Shown: one piece after another, positions 10,925 through 20,126 of the stretch
Layout: each line of letters starts with the position of its first letter
How positions within the stretch are numbered: position 1 is the stretch's first letter
NCBI GenBank assembly: GCA_027494135.1
Contig: JAOSJK010000012.1
Location: forward strand, 1,127,427 to 1,191,426
DNA: 64,000 bases
Source of the DNA: Acidimicrobiia bacterium
GTDB lineage: Bacteria > Actinomycetota > Acidimicrobiia > IMCC26256 > PALSA-610
Direction: 5' to 3'
Translations under genes and position numbers: made by a program
Notes under the pieces: generated by a model
What the model was told of the DNA's origin: nothing
What the model saw: the letters and a program-made list of their open reading frames with translations, nothing else
Databases searched by the model: none

Positions 10925-11122
10925 ATGACGACCTACGTGAACGGCAGCTGGTCCGGCTGGAACGGGAGCACAGTCGTGAAGCTGACCGACGGCTCCGTCT
11001 GGCGGCAGGCCGAGTACCACTACGAGTACCACTACGCCTACCGCCCGCAGGCCCGCCTCGAACGTGACGAACTGTTCGTTGAGGGGATGAGCCGCGGAGT
11101 CCGGGTCCGCTGCGCCAGGTAG
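10925..11122 (+). CDS. Short conserved protein (65 aa)
   Basis: ATG at 10925 behind GGAGGACGAGG. The sequence MTTYVNGSWSGWNGSTVVKL followed by DGSVWRQAEYHYEY and YRPQARL ... FVEGM matches a short protein type widespread in bacteria, usually 60-75 residues, rich in aromatic residues and of unknown function. It is divergent from the VirD4 operon and the first of two plus-strand genes before the minus-strand primase. Codon use is like its neighbours. Confidence 0.7.
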   Translation: MTTYVNGSWSGWNGSTVVKLTDGSVWRQAEYHYEYHYAYRPQARLERDELFVEGMSRGVRVRCAR

Positions 11123-11158
11123 GCCACTTCAGGGTTCCGCAGCAGGAGGTGACCAACA

Positions 11159-11728
11159 TGACTCGAAGCAGTAGCAACTCCATCGGCCGAGAGTGGGACC
11201 TCGCGGTTCGACTCGCCGAGCACGTCGGTTCCGGGTGGCGAGGTTCCGGTCCTCGCCAGTCCGGTTCTCCTCGATCCCAGCGAGGTCCTCCATGCGGACC
11301 TGTGGGCCGATGGGTGGCGGTTCCTGGCGATGGACGTCTTCTACGACGAGCCACGGATCGTTGCGTTCGGTGGGCCGCTTCTGTTCGCCACGACAGCGCT
11401 GTCAGCGGGTTCGGCGCGGCGCCGAGCACGTGCCGAGGCGGAACGGCTGGCGGCACCGCAGTGGCGTTCGCTTGGCGGTCTGCGAATCCTCGCCACCGAC
11501 CGGCGACTGCTGGTGTGGTTCGAGGGAGCCTGGGCATCGGTCTGGTACGCGGGCATCCGCGAGATCCACCCCGACCTCTCTGCTCGTCGGGTGACGATCC
11601 TCTTCGACGACGACCCGCCCTACGCCCTTGCGGGACCGTGGGTGCCGTACCTGGTCGTGTTGATGACGACCTGCATGATTGACCGTCTCGGGGTTGACGC
11701 GGTGGAGGCCGCGCTGCTCCCGCAGTGA
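11159..11728 (+). CDS. Hypothetical protein (about 189 aa), one frameshift
   Basis: Starts at the ATG at 11159 (MTRSSSNSIGREWDLAVRL). After a frame change near 11230 it continues VPVLASPVLLDPSEVLHADLWADG and on to the stop at 11728. The C-terminal half reads LGGLRILATDRRLLVWFEGAW...WYAGIREIHPDL, a beta-rich pattern like PH-type domains. No family name assigned and no signal peptide. It may be co-transcribed with the 65-residue gene. The two plus-strand genes are enclosed by minus-strand conjugation operons. Confidence 0.5.
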
Positions 11729-11732
11729 GGGG

Positions 11733-12798
11733 TCACCGCTCGACTCCGGCCCCGACCGAGCGGGTTGCCATCGCCCGATCGACGGCAGACTCGAGACGGG
11801 CAGGCCAATCGTCGGATCGACGCATCGCGTCGTTGAGGTCGCCGGTGCCGAGGTCGAGACGAACGGGGGTCCGGTCTCGTGCTTCGAGTAGGGCGGCGAG
11901 TCGATCGGCCCCGGCGTTGCCTGCGTCGTCGGCGTCGAAGGCGAGAACGAGCGGGTGTGGGAGGCGAGCGAGCGCGAGAGCGACGGACTCGTCGCCGTAG
12001 GTGGCGCTGAGCACGCCGACGGCCCGGTAGCCGGCTGTGGCCGCGGAGAGCGCGTCGATCGCTCCTTCGGTCACGATGACCTCGGGGTGTCGGCGCTCGG
12101 CGGGGCGCATCCTGGTGAGCTTGGGGTTGGAGGCGAGGTCGGCTCTCGGGTTGAGGTAACGGGGTCGGTCGGGATCGGGGTGGGGCACGCGGATCTGGGC
12201 GTAGACGGCTCGGCCGTCGGCGATCGTCGGCAAGACAGCGCCGAGGGCTCGGGGCATTCCGTCCGGGCGGTCCTGGTAGCGGGCGCCGAGATCGACCCCG
12301 ATGCGGTTCTGGGCGAGGACATCGGCGGGGGATGGCGCGGACGTTGGTGAGCCACCGTCGGATCGCTCGTCCTTCAGGCTTCCACAGCCGCTCGGCGCAC
12401 TCGTCGACGTAACGCTGGAGGCCTTCGGGGTCCCGACAGCGGGGCGTCGCCGGGCGGAGTGCGGGCGCCAGCGAACGGGAGGGCTGCCAGTCGGTTCCCT
12501 GGTCGTGGTGCCCGGCTCGATCCGCGAGGAACTCGAGGGCGTCGCGCACGGTGCCGCCCTTGCAGGCGAGAACGAGGTCGATGGCCGAGCCGCCGTCGCC
12601 GCAGCCGTGGCAACGCCAGCGTTGGTCGCCTTGGTGGCCGCGGAAGATGCTGAGCGGCGGGGTGCGGCCGGTCTGGACGTGGTTCGGGTTGGGGCAGGTC
12701 CACATCGGGCTGCGGGTGCTTCCGGCGTGGCCGCCGATGAGGTCATCGGCAAGCGCGGAGAGATCGGTGGCGGCGAGGAGGGCTTCGCGGTCGTACAT
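11733..12798 (-). CDS. DnaG/CHC2-type primase with Toprim domain
   Basis: RNA or DNA primase for replication of the transferred strand. The ATG at 12798 lies one base after the stop of the VirB4 gene. A zinc ribbon (CPNPNH ... CHGC) occupies about residues 35-75, followed by a linker. The Toprim core has VIVTEGAIDALSA and LAFDADDAGN, giving the catalytic Glu and the Asp-x-Asp pair. One frameshift near 12.33 kb, in the linker, joins the two halves; total length about 350 residues. Position at the end of the T4SS operon fits a conjugative primase. Confidence 0.8.
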
Positions 12799-12799
12799 G

Positions 12800-14107
12800 T
12801 CACGCCGCCTCGACCTCGCCGGCGTGCCTCGCATTCATCCGGGCATCGGTGTCGCAGATCGCGGCTTCGCTCGGGCCGAGGACGTGGTGGACAACGGCCG
12901 TTCGCCCACCGAGCTTCCACAGGGCCCGGCCTCGGGTGAGCTGTCCGACGATGGAGGCTTCGGGTTCGGTGAGCCCGAAGTGAGTGACCGCGGCGTCGAG
13001 CTGGTCTGGGGCCTGGCGAAGGATGATCTTGGTGGCCGAGTCGGCCAGGAGCCCTGCGGCGATCTTGCTGGTCGCGGTGCCGTCGTCGGCTTGGGCGACG
13101 AGATCGGATGCCCGGTGGGTGATGCACAGGTTGGCGACGCCGTAGGTGCGGCCGAGCTTGAAGCAGGTCTGGAGATAGCCGGCGGTGTGGCGGTTGCCGA
13201 GCAGCGCCCATGCTTCGTCGAGGACCTGGATGCGTTGCGGTCCGGGGCAGGCCATGAGCTGTTGGAACCATCCGGCGGTGGCGACCATCACCAGCGGGAG
13301 AGCCTCGGAGTCGAGCGGCACCGCGGACAGGTCGAGCACGACGCCGGGGCCGTCCCAGCGAAGCGGGACCGTGGAACGCCCGTCGAACATGCCGCGCAGC
13401 GAGCGGGACAGGAGCTTGTCGAGGGCGTAGGCGACGTTGCTCGTCTCGGCCGCGAGGTCCCGGCCGTGGGAGCGAAGTCGTTCGGCCATCTCGTCGGTGG
13501 GGTCGGCGACGAGGTGGGCGACGTCGGTGAGCGTCGGCTCGATGAGTGGTGCGGCGGTGAGCTGTTCGACCGCGGCGAACACGACGGCGTCCTCGAGCTG
13601 GGTGAGGTTGCGTTCGAGGACGGTGGCGACGAGCGCGGTGCACATCTCGGCGCGTCGCAGGATCTGGCGGTCTTCGGGCTCGTGTTCGGCCGCCGGACCC
13701 GGAGCGAGCGGGTTGATGGTGGCGGTGCCGCCGGGGCTGAGCCGCACGGTGGTGAGCCCGAGGTGCTCAGCGAGCGACGCGTACTCGCCTTTCGGATCGG
13801 CGATTGCGATCCAGCGTCCGGCGTTGCCGGTGCCGTAGACGGCGGCTTGGCGCCACAGGAGGCACTTCACGAGGGCGGACTTGCCGTTGCCGGGTTCGCC
13901 GAGGACCCAGCCGTTGGGGTTGGTGACCAGCCCGGCGGCGTAAGCCTCGAAGGGGTCCCAGCAGAACTCGCCTCCCCCGGCGAGCAGGTCGAGGCCGACG
14001 TAGGTGCCTCGGTGTCCGAACGAGCCCTGGACCGAGAACGGGTAGATGCTGGCCACGTGCGCGGTGGTGCCGCGGTGGTAGTTGAGTCGAAGCGATGAGC
14101 GGTTCAT
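12800..14107 (-). CDS. virB4-like: VirB4-like conjugation ATPase
   Basis: Energises assembly of the type IV secretion channel. The frame is intact over 435 residues. The start MNRSSLRL at 14107 overlaps the SCO6880 stop (ATGA). Walker A is LGEPGNGKSALVK near residue 72, Walker B is RIQVLDEAWALLG near 290 and a THRASDL stretch follows. The N-terminal part typical of full VirB4 is short. In actinobacteria the adjacent SCO6880-type protein is thought to supply it. Gene order SCO6880-VirB4-primase in one overlapping operon supports the assignment. Confidence 0.85.
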   Translation of the reverse strand: MNRSSLRLNYHRGTTAHVASIYPFSVQGSFGHRGTYVGLDLLAGGGEFCWDPFEAYAAGLVTNPNGWVLGEPGNGKSALVKCLLWRQAAVYGTGNAGRWIAIADPKGEYASLAEHLGLTTVRLSPGGTATINPLAPGPAAEHEPEDRQILRRAEMCTALVATVLERNLTQLEDAVVFAAVEQLTAAPLIEPTLTDVAHLVADPTDEMAERLRSHGRDLAAETSNVAYALDKLLSRSLRGMFDGRSTVPLRWDGPGVVLDLSAVPLDSEALPLVMVATAGWFQQLMACPGPQRIQVLDEAWALLGNRHTAGYLQTCFKLGRTYGVANLCITHRASDLVAQADDGTATSKIAAGLLADSATKIILRQAPDQLDAAVTHFGLTEPEASIVGQLTRGRALWKLGGRTAVVHHVLGPSEAAICDTDARMNARHAGEVEAA

Positions 14108-15596
14108 GACGCCAGCAACGTGGAGGGGGCGAGACCGAGGGGCAGCGACGCGGCCCACGCGATGTCTTGACGGGCGTCGAGCACCCGCAGGTCCATGCCG
14201 GTCTCACGGGCGAGCTGCTCGACGACCTCGGCCTGTTCGTCGAGGTCCTCTTGGGTTCGGGCCGACACGGTGACAAGCCCGGCGTATCCCATCTCGGGGT
14301 AGCCGGCGACGAGCTCCTCCCTCGCGGTCGAGCAGTGCTTGGGTGGCTCGCCGGTGGCGGGCGTCGACCCGTCGACCCTTGTCCTCCTTGGCGATGGCGT
14401 CGGACTCGAGCTTCACCAGGTCTCGTTCGATGCGGCGGCGGCTCTGATGGGTCGGGACCGGCTGGAAGTAGACGGTCATCGACCGGGTGATCCCGCCGCT
14501 GGACAGGAACGGTTCGAGCCATGCCGGGGGGGACAGCGAGTCGGGGCCACGTGCCGACCCACCAGGTGCGGTGATGCGCGGCGTCGACCTGGATGTCCCG
14601 CCATCCGGCGTCGAGAACGAGTGGGCCTGCCGTGGCAGCGCGGACGAGGGCGAGACGTTCCACGAGACGTCCTCGTCTCGGTCGCGGTCGGGCGCTGACC
14701 GGGTCGATGCGAGAACGGATCAGCCGCTGGAGACCCGTCGCGTCGAACGGGTCACCGGCGCTGAGCGCCGCTGAGCGCAGACCACGGAGCAGCGCTTCGA
14801 CGGACGTGATGAGCGCTCGACGGAGGTGGTCGTCGGCGTTGCCAGCGCTGGTGCGGTGACGGGAGAGGCGTTCCTTCGCAACGGTGATGGTGACGACGGC
14901 TTCGTGGTTGATCGCCGTGGTCGTGCCGTCCTCGAGCAGCTCTCGGTACGACTCAGCGGCGCCCGGCACGGGGTTGCCGCGCTGATCGCTGTCGAGCCAG
15001 GTGATGTGGTCGCCCATGCCCGACGGACGGGCGAGGTCCGACCACGAGAGGTGCGAGACGACGCCTCGCTCGACCGCGAACTGTCCGAGCAGGTCGCCCC
15101 AACCTGCGAGGAGTCGTTCCTGTTCACCCCTCGGTTCGACGACGAACTGTGGACCCGACACCGGGATCACCGCGGTGAGGGTTCGGCGGTGACCGTCGCG
15201 GAAGGCACCGAGGCGGCTTCCAGCCCGCCAGTCGATGTCGACGATGTCGATGCCGTCGAGGCACGGTGGCATCGGCGCGGGATCATCCCCGTCGGTCCAC
15301 AACGGCAGCGGTGCCTGCCAGCGCCGACCGCGTCGCACACGGGCCGCGAGCCAGCCCACGAGCAGGGGCAGCCACTCCCAGCTGGCGTGACCGCTGATGC
15401 GGGTGAAGCTCACCGCGACGGACACCACAACCGGCACCGCTGCGACCGGCAGTGGAGCGCCGACGGTCAGCGCACCCACACCGAGGACGATCCCTGCGCC
15501 GAGGAGCCCGCACTGCACAACGCCGAGGCCGAGGAACACGCCGGAGGTGTCGAGCGGTTCGAGCTTGTAGTTGCGGTCGGTGCGTTCAGCTCGCAT
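14104..15596 (-). CDS. SCO6880-type conjugation membrane protein
   Basis: Opens MRAERTDRNYKLEPLDTSGV at 15596 behind GAGGAGG, with two membrane segments between residues 18 and 70, as in the SCO6880 family of actinobacterial conjugation proteins. A long soluble part follows. The first 370 residues are in one frame. Frame breaks near 14.5 and 14.3 kb shift the remainder, where VYFQPVPTHQSRRRIERDLV and DLRVLDARQDIAWAASLPLG appear. The start overlaps the preceding VirB6-like gene by 11 bases. It probably forms a complex with the downstream VirB4 ATPase (inferred from gene order). Confidence 0.78.
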
Positions 15597-17001
15597 CGGG
15601 ACGACCTCCTCGCTGTGGCCCTTGACCGTTGCGGCCCGACCCCGGCGGCCTGGCCGGTCGTTCGGGGCGTCTCGACGCCGGACCAGAGGACCCCGATCCG
15701 GAGCTGGACCCTGCGTCGCTGGCGTCGGACGCGGCTTCCGCGGTCCCAGTTGCCGCTGACGCGCCCTTCTTGACCCCCTTGGCTGCCGCCTGGGCACCGA
15801 CGACCGCGACGGCTACGGGCCCAGCCACTGCACCAGCAGGGCCGGCTCCGCTCGCTGCGGCACCTCCACCCGCGCCTCCGGCCGCGCCAGCCTTGGATGC
15901 AGCCGCACCACCACCCGCCGGGAGTGCGGCACCGTTGGCGCCCGACGCAGCAGCCTTGCCGTTGGCGATCTGGCTGTAGCGCCGACCCGACACCATCTGG
16001 ACGGTGTTGGCGGCCATCATCCCCTGTTGCCCAGCGCGGACGGGTCCGCCCTTCACGCCTTGAGCGACGAGCGCGCCCTCGGTGAGCGGTAGGAGCCGGG
16101 CGATCAGCAACGGCGAGAAGGCGGAGACACCGAATGCCGCCGCGGCGGTGAGCAATATGCCAACGGCCTGGGTGACCGACCCGCCGGGGTCCTCGGCGAA
16201 CACCTCCGGTTCGGGCAACGCCGTGACCTCGCCACCCGAACCGGCCCCGACCGCGGCCGCAGCTGCGACGGACAGCGCGATGGCGATGACGAGCTTCGAC
16301 ACGATCAGTGCGACGAGCAGGTCAAGGAGCTTGCGGCTGGCGCCGCGGGTGGCGGGCCAAAGTCGGGCGGCAAACACGAGCGGGGCGAGGGCGACGACGA
16401 TGTAGATCAGCGCGGAGCGCACGACGAGCTCGGCCACGAGGATCAACCCGGCGAGCACAGTGACCAGCCCGAGGACGAAGACCACGAACGCGGTAGACGT
16501 GCCGCCGTTGAGGTGGCTGAGGGTGGCGACCACGGCTCCGAAATCGGAGATGTCGTCTTGGAAGTTGCCGAGGACCTCGCCGGAGAGCGCGTCGGTGAGC
16601 TGGACAAGGATCTGCGTGACGGTGACGAGCCCGACCATCCCGATGATCGAGATCGGCAGCTCGAGGCCCATGCGGCGCAGCATCCCGCCGACGTCTCCGC
16701 TGAGGGTTCCCTGGACGATCCCGGCCAGGACGAACAACAACAGGAGGCTGGCACCGATCCCGACGGTGGTGGCGTAGGGGCCGTCACCGGTGATGAACCA
16801 GTCGGCCTGGACGTTGGGGTCCGTGGAGTCCAAGAAGAAGTTGAACACCCCGCCGACAACCCAAACCACGGCGTCGACCACCCAGGCGACCAGCCCACCG
16901 ATGATCATCTCGAACCCTGCGGTGGCGACACCGCCGACGAACCCGGTGACCTTGTCGATGGCCCAACCGATCGGATTGGGGAATCCGATGCCGAGGATCA
17001 C
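15586..17001 (-). CDS. VirB6/TrbL-like polytopic membrane protein
   Basis: GTG start at 17001, overlapping the preceding stop (GTGA). The frame is intact over about 471 residues. At least seven hydrophobic segments lie in the first 320 residues (for example FEMIIGGLVAWVVDAVVWVV and IGASLLLLFVLAGIVQG). A long Ala/Gly-rich and then charged, Ser/Pro-rich cytoplasmic tail follows. This layout matches VirB6/TrbL channel proteins of conjugation systems. The low-complexity tail is longer than usual and probably disordered. Placed between the VirB8-like gene and SCO6880. Confidence 0.75.
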   Translation of the reverse strand: MILGIGFPNPIGWAIDKVTGFVGGVATAGFEMIIGGLVAWVVDAVVWVVGGVFNFFLDSTDPNVQADWFITGDGPYATTVGIGASLLLLFVLAGIVQGTLSGDVGGMLRRMGLELPISIIGMVGLVTVTQILVQLTDALSGEVLGNFQDDISDFGAVVATLSHLNGGTSTAFVVFVLGLVTVLAGLILVAELVVRSALIYIVVALAPLVFAARLWPATRGASRKLLDLLVALIVSKLVIAIALSVAAAAAVGAGSGGEVTALPEPEVFAEDPGGSVTQAVGILLTAAAAFGVSAFSPLLIARLLPLTEGALVAQGVKGGPVRAGQQGMMAANTVQMVSGRRYSQIANGKAAASGANGAALPAGGGAAASKAGAAGGAGGGAAASGAGPAGAVAGPVAVAVVGAQAAAKGVKKGASAATGTAEAASDASDAGSSSGSGSSGPASRRPERPARPPGSGRNGQGPQRGGRPDAS

Positions 17002-17723
17002 TGGACCGGCTCCCCGTCGAGTCGGGTGAACCCGGCGAGGGTCTCGTCGAAGGGGACGGCATCCCACGGCTGGTCCTGCGGTCCGGTCATCGGGGTCGGA
17101 CCGAGGTGGTCACGCACACCGTCGACGCGCCAGTCGCCGTCGAGCCACGCAAGGTCGACGGTGACGGTCAGGAACTCGCTCTGCGGGGCGGCGACCTCCG
17201 CGGCCGACAGGATCGTCACGACCCACACCGCCACGCGGGCTTGGTCGCCGTCGAAGGTCTCGACGTTCCAGGCCAGGGGCCGCACCAGCCACCAGACCCG
17301 GCCCGACGATTCGCCGAGCTGGTCGCGGGCCATCGAGACCTCGAGGACGATGTCGTCGGCCATGCGTGGCGCAGCGACCGGGGTGGCGATCTCGTCGACC
17401 GCGGCACGGATCTCGTCGTCGGTGAAGTACAGCCAGCGCTGCGCCGCCGTCGAGTACGACACCGCGGCGGCGACCGCTCCCTCTTCGTCATCGGAGAACC
17501 CGACATCGAGGCCAGCTCGTTCCAGCGTCGGTCCGGGGGTTCCCTCGGCGACCGGTGGCCGAGGTGTCGGCTCGGCGGCGGCCTGAGGGTCGGTCGGATG
17601 GCCGGACCGACTGTCGTTGCCGGAGAAGCGGGTGACCGCGACGCCGGCCACGAGTATGACCGTGGCCAGTGACGCCACGATGACGGTGCTGCGCTTCGGC
17701 ATCGGGGAGGTGGTGGACGGCAT
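16998..17723 (-). CDS. VirB8/TcpC-like conjugation protein
   Basis: 241 residues with one membrane helix at about 12-32 (STVIVASLATVILVAGVAV), a Pro-rich linker, then a soluble domain. Repeated V.VW.V..L and DLAWLDGDWRVDGV strands are typical of the NTF2-like fold of VirB8 and TcpC. The start codon overlaps the upstream pilin-like stop as TGATG, and its stop overlaps the VirB6-like start. Likely a periplasmic or cell-wall-side scaffold of the secretion channel. The assignment rests on topology, domain pattern and position, not on a signature motif. Confidence 0.65.
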   Translation of the reverse strand: MPSTTSPMPKRSTVIVASLATVILVAGVAVTRFSGNDSRSGHPTDPQAAAEPTPRPPVAEGTPGPTLERAGLDVGFSDDEEGAVAAAVSYSTAAQRWLYFTDDEIRAAVDEIATPVAAPRMADDIVLEVSMARDQLGESSGRVWWLVRPLAWNVETFDGDQARVAVWVVTILSAAEVAAPQSEFLTVTVDLAWLDGDWRVDGVRDHLGPTPMTGPQDQPWDAVPFDETLAGFTRLDGEPVQ

Positions 17724-18013
17724 CAGCTCGCCGCCTCGAACAGCATGTTCACCGCGGTCGGGGCGACTCCGGCGAGGATGGCGCCGACGACGCCACCCAT
17801 GGCGAGCGCCTTGCCTCGGCTCGCACCGCCGTAGCTGCCGCCCTCACGTGCGAGGCCGTACATGGCGGCGCCGATGAGCAGAGCGCCGAGGCTGCCCCAC
17901 AGGGCGAGCATCTGGGACCAGTTGAGCAGCCTCTGGATCAGGTCGGCCCCGGGCATGCCCGTGGAGTTCGGGTCGACAGACACCTGGGCGAGAACTCCGA
18001 CGAGACGTGTCAT
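17723..18013 (-). CDS. Small two-helix membrane protein, VirB2/TrbC-like
   Basis: Starts at the ATG at 18013 behind GGAGG; 96 residues. Two hydrophobic segments (WSQMLALWGSLGALLIGAAM and AMGGVVGAILAGVAPTAVNM) are separated by a short Gly/Ser-rich basic loop, the layout of VirB2/TrbC pilin subunits. First gene of the T4SS operon, which then runs VirB8-like, VirB6-like, SCO6880, VirB4, primase. A copy of the element promoter block lies just upstream. Confidence 0.6.
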   Translation of the reverse strand: MTRLVGVLAQVSVDPNSTGMPGADLIQRLLNWSQMLALWGSLGALLIGAAMYGLAREGGSYGGASRGKALAMGGVVGAILAGVAPTAVNMLFEAAS

Positions 18014-18046
18014 CGGGCCACCTCCTTCGAGTCGGGGAAACGAGCG

Positions 18047-18075
18047 GCACAGGGGTAAGCCGCGAACCGGCCCGA
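18047..18075 (-). promoter_or_regulatory. Element promoter/operator block, copy B
   Basis: On the minus strand TTGTCGATTTTC is followed, 11 bases after the T tract, by GCGGCTTACCCC. The copy at 37.76 kb also begins TTGTCGATTTT with identical spacing. Here the block lies about 40 bases before the start codon of the T4SS operon, so it cannot merely be a translation-start sequence. Confidence 0.6.
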
Positions 18076-18100
18076 AAATCGACAAGAAATCCCGCGGGAA

Positions 18101-18130
18101 CCTCGGCCTGTCGCGGCCTACTCAGGTATG
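18101..18130 (+). promoter_or_regulatory. Element promoter/operator block, copy C
   Basis: TCGCGGCCTACTCAGGT runs directly into the ATG of the peptidoglycan hydrolase gene. It faces copy B across about 40 bases, so the T4SS operon and the hydrolase appear to be divergently controlled by the same signal. Confidence 0.55.
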
Positions 18131-19270
18131 AAGCGCTCGAAGCTCCCCGCCGCCATCGCCCTCACGTTCCTGATCTTCCTCAGCGGACTCGTAGCTGTGC
18201 CGTTCCTCGCGGTCGCCGCCGGGGGCGCGGCGCCACCGTGCGACGCCGGGGGTCCGCTCGAAGTCGAAGACGACGGGACGCCAAGCATCCTCGGACCCTC
18301 CACGCTCACCGTCACCGACCTCCGGGCTTGGTGGGATGCCAGCGGCCGAGGTCAACCGAGCCGTCTCGGCATCGACATCGCGGATCTGATCGCCCTGTAC
18401 CTGTCGGAGGGCGATGCCGAAGGTGTCCGCGGTGACATGGCCTTCGCGCAGGCCATTGCCGAGACCGGCCACTTCACCAACCGCGACACGTCGATCAACA
18501 ACTTCGCCGGCATCGCCCACTACGACAACGCTGCGTCCGGCAGCGCGTTCGCCGACCCCGTCATCGGCGTACGAGCCCACATCCAGCTCCTCAAGAAGTA
18601 CGCAGCAGGCAACGACACGGCGCTCGCCAACCCCGACGTGTCCCCCAACGCCGGGGCCTCGGCCACCACCTGGGGTGGACTCGCCGGGACCTGGGCGACC
18701 TCGCCCACCTACTGGACCCTGCTCAGCGACGTCTACGGCTCCATGCTCGACGCCGCCGGACAGGCCGAGGCCGACCCCGGCCGGCACCGGCATGGTCACC
18801 GGATGCCCGACCGGCGACCTCGCGGTGGCCGGCGACTACGCCCTACCGGTCGAACGCCGCTGGTACGACGAGCACCCCGAGTGGTTCACCAAGCCCCACC
18901 ACGACTACCCCGCCGCCGACATCCCCGTCCCCACTGGCACCCCGCTCTACGCCATCACCAACGGCGTCGTGATCTCGACGCCTACCAGCGGCCGTTGCGG
19001 CATCGGGGTCATCATCAACGGCGACGACGGAGCCCAGTACACCTACTGCCACGGCCTCCCCGGCAGTCACACCATCGACACCGGCGACCGGGTCGAGGTC
19101 GGCCAGCACCTCATGAACAGCGCCTCCACCGGCAACAGCACCGGCCCCCACCTCCACTTCGCCATCAAGGTCGACGGCACCGCGAGGTGCCCCAGGCGCT
19201 TCTGGTGAGCATCGCCGACGGAGCGCCCGTCACCCCAGGTTCCTTGGCAGCGAGCGGGTGCTCGTACTGA
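18128..19270 (+). CDS. Two-domain peptidoglycan hydrolase (glucosaminidase + M23 peptidase)
   Basis: Exported cell-wall enzyme that probably opens the wall for the conjugation channel (VirB1-like role, inferred). A signal or anchor helix lies at residues 6-30. A glucosaminidase-like domain follows with MAFAQAIAETGHFT and a NNFAGI stretch. After a frame break near 18.79 kb comes an M23 domain with the zinc ligands HHDYPAAD and GPHLHF. A second break near 19.18 kb restores the final frame, ending VTPGSLAASGCSY. Total length about 380 residues. Divergent from the T4SS operon. Confidence 0.75.
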   Translation: MKRSKLPAAIALTFLIFLSGLVAVPFLAVAAGGAAPPCDAGGPLEVEDDGTPSILGPSTLTVTDLRAWWDASGRGQPSRLGIDIADLIALYLSEGDAEGVRGDMAFAQAIAETGHFTNRDTSINNFAGIAHYDNAASGSAFADPVIGVRAHIQLLKKYAAGNDTALANPDVSPNAGASATTWGGLAGTWATSPTYWTLLSDVYGSMLDAAGQAEADPGRHRHGHRMPDRRPRGGRRLRPTGRTPLVRRAPRVVHQAPPRLPRRRHPRPHWHPALRHHQRRRDLDAYQRPLRHRGHHQRRRRSPVHLLPRPPRQSHHRHRRPGRGRPAPHEQRLHRQQHRPPPPLRHQGRRHREVPQALLVSIADGAPVTPGSLAASGCSY

Positions 19271-19323
19271 GACACCCCGTTCGGGCCCGCGAGGGACCGC
19301 TGCGAAGTGAATCGATCGTCAGG

Positions 19324-20049
19324 TCAGCCTTCAACAACCTCGGCCTGATCAACCCACCTGGCGAGCAGGCTGAAGGCAGCGAGCTGTTCAAGTGCGAGTT
19401 GCTCCTCGCCGCCGTCGGTCGGCACATGCATTCCCGGATTGCGGATAGCGGCGTACAGGCCTTCGGCGAATGCTCTGCACCGCGGTGCAGGTCTCGTAGG
19501 TCTTGCTTCCGTCGTTCTCGGCGAGCCGCAGCCGAGGAGACCCCAGCTTCGGATCGCTCAACGAGAACGCCTCGTTGAACAAGGCCGTCTCGGGAGACAT
19601 CCATACGGCCAAGCTTCGACTGGGTCTCGGCGTTGATCCGCATGGCCGCTTGCATGACGGCTTGATGGAAGTGTCCCGTGTTCCAGAACGACCGGCCGTT
19701 CTCCCATGCCCACGGATGCAGATCGCCCGCGTCCATGTCTGGCGCGTTGTCCCCCAGCCTCTCGGCCAGCTCCTCCGAGCGCTGCAACTCCGCCTTGGCT
19801 CGGTGATGCCTGGTCCCGCAGCCATCGGAAGTCCTTGTCCTTTGCAGGGCGATCAACCTTCCACCCAGGTAGCACGCGGTCCAGTATCTGCTCGACGACG
19901 TGCGCCCGGGCCGAAGCATCCGTTGCCGGGCCGCGCATGACCGTGCCGAAGTACGCCACTCCAGGCCCCATATCGGGGACTACCTGACCAGTGACGTGCA
20001 AGAACCCGTCGATCTCGCTCACCGCCCACCCGGTATCCAGACCTGCCAC
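19324..20049 (-). CDS. TIGR02391 (Hypoth_Ymh)-type protein, frame-broken
   Basis: The reading must be joined across three frames. It starts at the GTG at 20049 (GLDTGWAVSEIDGFLHVTG) and continues ERLGDNAPDMDAGDLHPWAW ... MRINAETQSKLGRMDVS. It ends with the family hallmarks FNEAFSLSDPKLGSPRLRL and FAEGLYAAIRNPGMH, then LAAFSLLARWVDQAEVVEG and a stop at 19324. The latter half matches the TIGR02391 family, known from many genomes and often on mobile DNA; biochemical role unknown. It stands alone, convergent with the hydrolase and followed by the LysM-BTAD gene. Confidence 0.6.
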
Positions 20050-20126
20050 TCATCCATCCTCGCAGCCCGTGGTGGCTCAAGGATGTTCCTCGGCCTGACA
20101 GACCGACGGACCCCAGAGGCCCCACA

